Assembly (NCBI RefSeq): GCF_002305895.1
Contig: NZ_CP022203.1
Location: 6,668,001 to 6,732,000 of the forward strand
Length of the DNA: 64,000 nt
Direction of reading: 5' to 3'
Origin: Corallococcus macrosporus DSM 14697
Lineage (GTDB): Bacteria; Myxococcota; Myxococcia; Myxococcales; Myxococcaceae
Of this stretch, positions 61,785-64,000 are shown piece after piece; the first letter of the stretch is position 1, and the number at the start of each line of letters is the position of its first letter. The position numbers and the translations under genes are program-made. Below the pieces are notes generated by a model. The model made no database searches. It saw nothing but the letters and a program-made list of their open reading frames with translations, and was not told the DNA's origin.

Positions 61785-64000
61785 GTGCCGCTTCCCGACC
61801 CGGTGTTCCGGATCTTCGTGAGGTAGGTGATGGACGAACCGATGTTCAGCTCCTCCAGCAGGCGGAACGCGCGCCCGTCCTTCGCCAGCCGCGCCACCTG
61901 GCTGTCCGGGTCATTCACGTCGCCGAAGTGGATGGCCTTCGCCGGGCAGCTCTGCTGGCACGCCGTCTGGATGTCCCCGTCACGCAGCGGGCGGCCCTCC
62001 CGGTTCGCCGTGGCCTTGGACTCCTGGATGCGCTGCACGCACAGCGAGCACTTCTCCATGACGCCCCGGCTGCGCACCACGACGTCCGGGTTGAGCACCA
62101 TCCGCTCCAGCGGCTCGGCGTGCTCGGAGTCGAACCAGTTGAAGCGACGGACCTTGGTGGGGCAGTTGTTGGCGCAGTAGCGCGTGCCGACGCAGCGGTT
62201 GTAGACCTGCTGGTTGAGGCCCTCGCTGGAGTGCACCGTGGCCAGCACCGGGCACACCGTCTCGCACGGCGCGTTCTCACAGTGCTGGCACATCATCGGC
62301 TGGTGGACGACCTGGGGGTTGGCCTCGTCACCTTGGTAGTACCGGTCGATGCGCATCCAGTGCATCTCGCGTCGGCGCAGCACCTCGTCGCGGCCCACGC
62401 TGGGGATGTTGTTCTCCGCCTGGCACGACACCACGCAGGCCGAGCACCCCGTGCAGGCGCTCAGGTCCACCGCCAGCGCCCAGCGGTGCCCCTTGTACTC
62501 GTGGCCCGACCACAGGGAGAGCGAGTGCCCTCCCCCGCCGTGCCCCGCCTGCACCTCGTTGCCCGCGCGCGGGTTGGCCAGGAAGGCGGCCAGCTCCGCC
62601 TCGCGCACGTGCGGCCGTCCCTCCAGCCGGTGGTGCGTCTGCGTCAGCGCCAGGGGCTGCTGCTCGCCCGTGGCCCGCACCGTGACGCCGGGCACCACGC
62701 GCCGCGCCCGCCCGTCCACCACCGCCGACAGCGGGTAGCCGTTGACGCCGATGCCGTCCGCGACGCGCCCGGCGTGGGTGCGGCCGTAGCCCACCGCCAC
62801 CGCGATGACGGAGGGGTGCGTCCCCGCCTGCACCAGCACGGGCACCGACAGCGTCGTGCTCCCCGCGCGAACCTGGACGACGTCGCCGTCCTCGAGGCCC
62901 AGCGCCTTCGCGCGCGCCGGGGCGATGCACGCCGGGTTGCCCCAGGTCACCTTGGTGATGGGGTCCGCCACCTCCTGGAGCCACGCGTTGTTCGCCGGCG
63001 CGCCGTCACGCAGCGCCACCGTGGGGTACAGCACCAGCTCCCACTCCGCCGCGTGGCGAGCCACACCGGCCAGCGCCTTCGCCAGCCCCTCCTCGCGGAA
63101 GACGGGCGCCTCCACCGAAGCGGCGCCGAGCGTCACCACGCCACGGCGGAGGGCATCGTCCCAGAAGGCGCTGAAGCCCTGGAGCGCTCCACCGGCCCGA
63201 GGGAAGACCTCCGCCTCCCACCGCGCGCGGAGGAAGTCGTAGTGCGCCTGGGGTGCCCCCACCCACTGGAGCAGTGATTCCACCGCGCCGCGCGTCTCGT
63301 GCAGCGGCGCCACCGCGGGCTGGCGCAGGGACACCACGCCCCGGCGCACCTCGGCGTCGCCCCACGACTCCAGCGCCGTGGCCTCCGGCGCGTGCAGCCC
63401 CACGTGGACGGCCGTCTCGTCCCGCCGGTCGCTGGTGGACAGGGTGAGCGGCACGTCCTTCAGCAGCGCCGCCAGCTCCGCGCCGCGCGGGTCGGTGTAG
63501 ACGGGATTGGTGCCCATGAAGAGCACCGCGCCCACGGCCCCGGCGCGCAGCTCCGTGAGCAGCGTGTCCATGGACAGCGCGTCCGCGTCCAACACCGTGC
63601 CGTCCGCCAGCGACACCGTGTGGCCCTCGTTGCCCAGCAGCGCATTGGCGGTGCTGGCCAGCACCTGCATGGCCACGTCATCGCCCCCCGCCACCACCAG
63701 GGCCTCCCGACGTTGGGCCCACAGCGCGTCCGCGAGCTCCGCCCTGGTCGCCTCCTCCAGCGCGGGCGGCAGCGAGGCCAGCCCGGGCACCTCGCGGCCG
63801 GCCTTCACCGCCAGGCGCCGCACCAGGTCCGCCAGCACCAGCGCCATGTCGGAGGGCGCCACCACGAAGCGGCGGTCCGCGGCGGCGCCGGTGAGCGTCA
63901 TCAACGGCTCCACCTGGTAGTGCCGCGACATCGTCCGGCGCCGGGCCGCGTCGCGCGACTCCGCGTACTGCCGGGTGAAGGCCACGGGCGACACCCACGT
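61781..64000 (-). CDS. actB: Alternative complex III iron-sulfur/molybdopterin-like subunit ActB, 5' end off the window
   Basis: The reading frame is open to the right edge, so the N terminus is missing; 739 codons are visible. The first ~470 residues present belong to the molybdopterin oxidoreductase-like half, which in ActB has no cofactor ([43 protein letters not shown]). The C-terminal half carries ferredoxin-type clusters: [44 protein letters not shown] and [12 protein letters not shown]-like ligands. ActB delivers electrons within the complex. Upstream actA, encoding the pentahaem cytochrome, would lie beyond the window. Confidence 0.93.
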   Translation of the reverse strand, partial: TWVSPVAFTRQYAESRDAARRRTMSRHYQVEPLMTLTGAAADRRFVVAPSDMALVLADLVRRLAVKAGREVPGLASLPPALEEATRAELADALWAQRREALVVAGGDDVAMQVLASTANALLGNEGHTVSLADGTVLDADALSMDTLLTELRAGAVGAVLFMGTNPVYTDPRGAELAALLKDVPLTLSTSDRRDETAVHVGLHAPEATALESWGDAEVRRGVVSLRQPAVAPLHETRGAVESLLQWVGAPQAHYDFLRARWEAEVFPRAGGALQGFSAFWDDALRRGVVTLGAASVEAPVFREEGLAKALAGVARHAAEWELVLYPTVALRDGAPANNAWLQEVADPITKVTWGNPACIAPARAKALGLEDGDVVQVRAGSTTLSVPVLVQAGTHPSVIAVAVGYGRTHAGRVADGIGVNGYPLSAVVDGRARRVVPGVTVRATGEQQPLALTQTHHRLEGRPHVREAELAAFLANPRAGNEVQAGHGGGGHSLSLWSGHEYKGHRWALAVDLSACTGCSACVVSCQAENNIPSVGRDEVLRRREMHWMRIDRYYQGDEANPQVVHQPMMCQHCENAPCETVCPVLATVHSSEGLNQQVYNRCVGTRYCANNCPTKVRRFNWFDSEHAEPLERMVLNPDVVVRSRGVMEKCSLCVQRIQESKATANREGRPLRDGDIQTACQQSCPAKAIHFGDVNDPDSQVARLAKDGRAFRLLEELNIGSSITYLTKIRNTGSGSGT

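Overview
This 64 kb window is about 70 % GC, tightly packed, and has strong GC-third-position codon bias. It holds alternative complex III (Act) genes, many lipoproteins, TPR proteins, Ser/Thr-kinase-like and CHAT proteins, and a DUF4476 protein. Together these point to a myxobacterium, most likely Myxococcaceae (Myxococcus, Corallococcus or Pyxidicoccus); that placement is an inference from gene content and composition. I found no rRNA, tRNA, CRISPR array, insertion sequence or prophage.

Layout. (1) 1-7.2 kb: the 3' end of a type II secretion/pilus-type MshEN-domain gene, a low-complexity glycine/alanine/acidic protein, a TPR protein, a GDSL-like hydrolase, an alpha/beta hydrolase, and a two-gene polar amino acid ABC transporter whose binding protein and permease are fused. 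(2) 7.5-12.4 kb: a response regulator, then a compact ECF sigma factor gene overlapping a gene for one polypeptide with an anti-sigma zinc finger, a membrane helix, TPRs and a CHAT protease-like domain, followed by a lipoprotein. This is the most unusual locus in the window. A perfect 11-bp inverted repeat covering both stop codons separates it from a giant protein with two SF1 helicase modules. (3) 16.5-29.2 kb: a YgiQ-type radical SAM protein, a triple-repeat cysteine-rich exported protein, a ChaN-type lipoprotein, a probable outer-membrane protein, an RluA-type pseudouridine synthase, a degenerate tail-anchored kinase, two neighbouring beta-lactamase-fold proteins (one lacking its catalytic residues, one intact), a DoxX-like protein and a DUF5872 protein. 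(4) 29.7-37.7 kb: a secreted lipase with its dedicated foldase (lip-lif), an old yellow enzyme divergent from a LysR regulator, GFA, DUF188 and VOC proteins, and phosphoglycerate mutase.

(5) 37.7-47.9 kb, nearly all on the minus strand: a low-oxygen respiration block made of a hemerythrin, HemN, CcoG, CcoP (single haem c), CcoQ, fused CcoN-CcoO, CcoS and the copper ATPase CcoI, with a divergent DsbD-like membrane protein. (6) 48-57.9 kb: a DUF2254 membrane protein, a TrkH/TrkA potassium uptake pair, a TetR gene divergent from a haemolysin III-type protein, a second TetR gene with a perfect 22-bp palindrome at its start heading a hydrolase-crotonase operon, a SEC-C protein and a Gfo/Idh/MocA oxidoreductase. 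(7) 58-64 kb: the actB-C-D-E-F part of alternative complex III, with stop/start overlaps throughout and a strong hairpin after actF; actB runs off the right edge.

Functionally, Act complex III (quinol to cytochrome c) and cbb3 oxidase (cytochrome c to O2) could form a respiratory chain, with copper delivery (CcoI, CcoG) and O2-independent haem synthesis (HemN) encoded alongside the oxidase. Starts were chosen by hand from SD sequences, overlaps and family lengths; doubtful ones are flagged.
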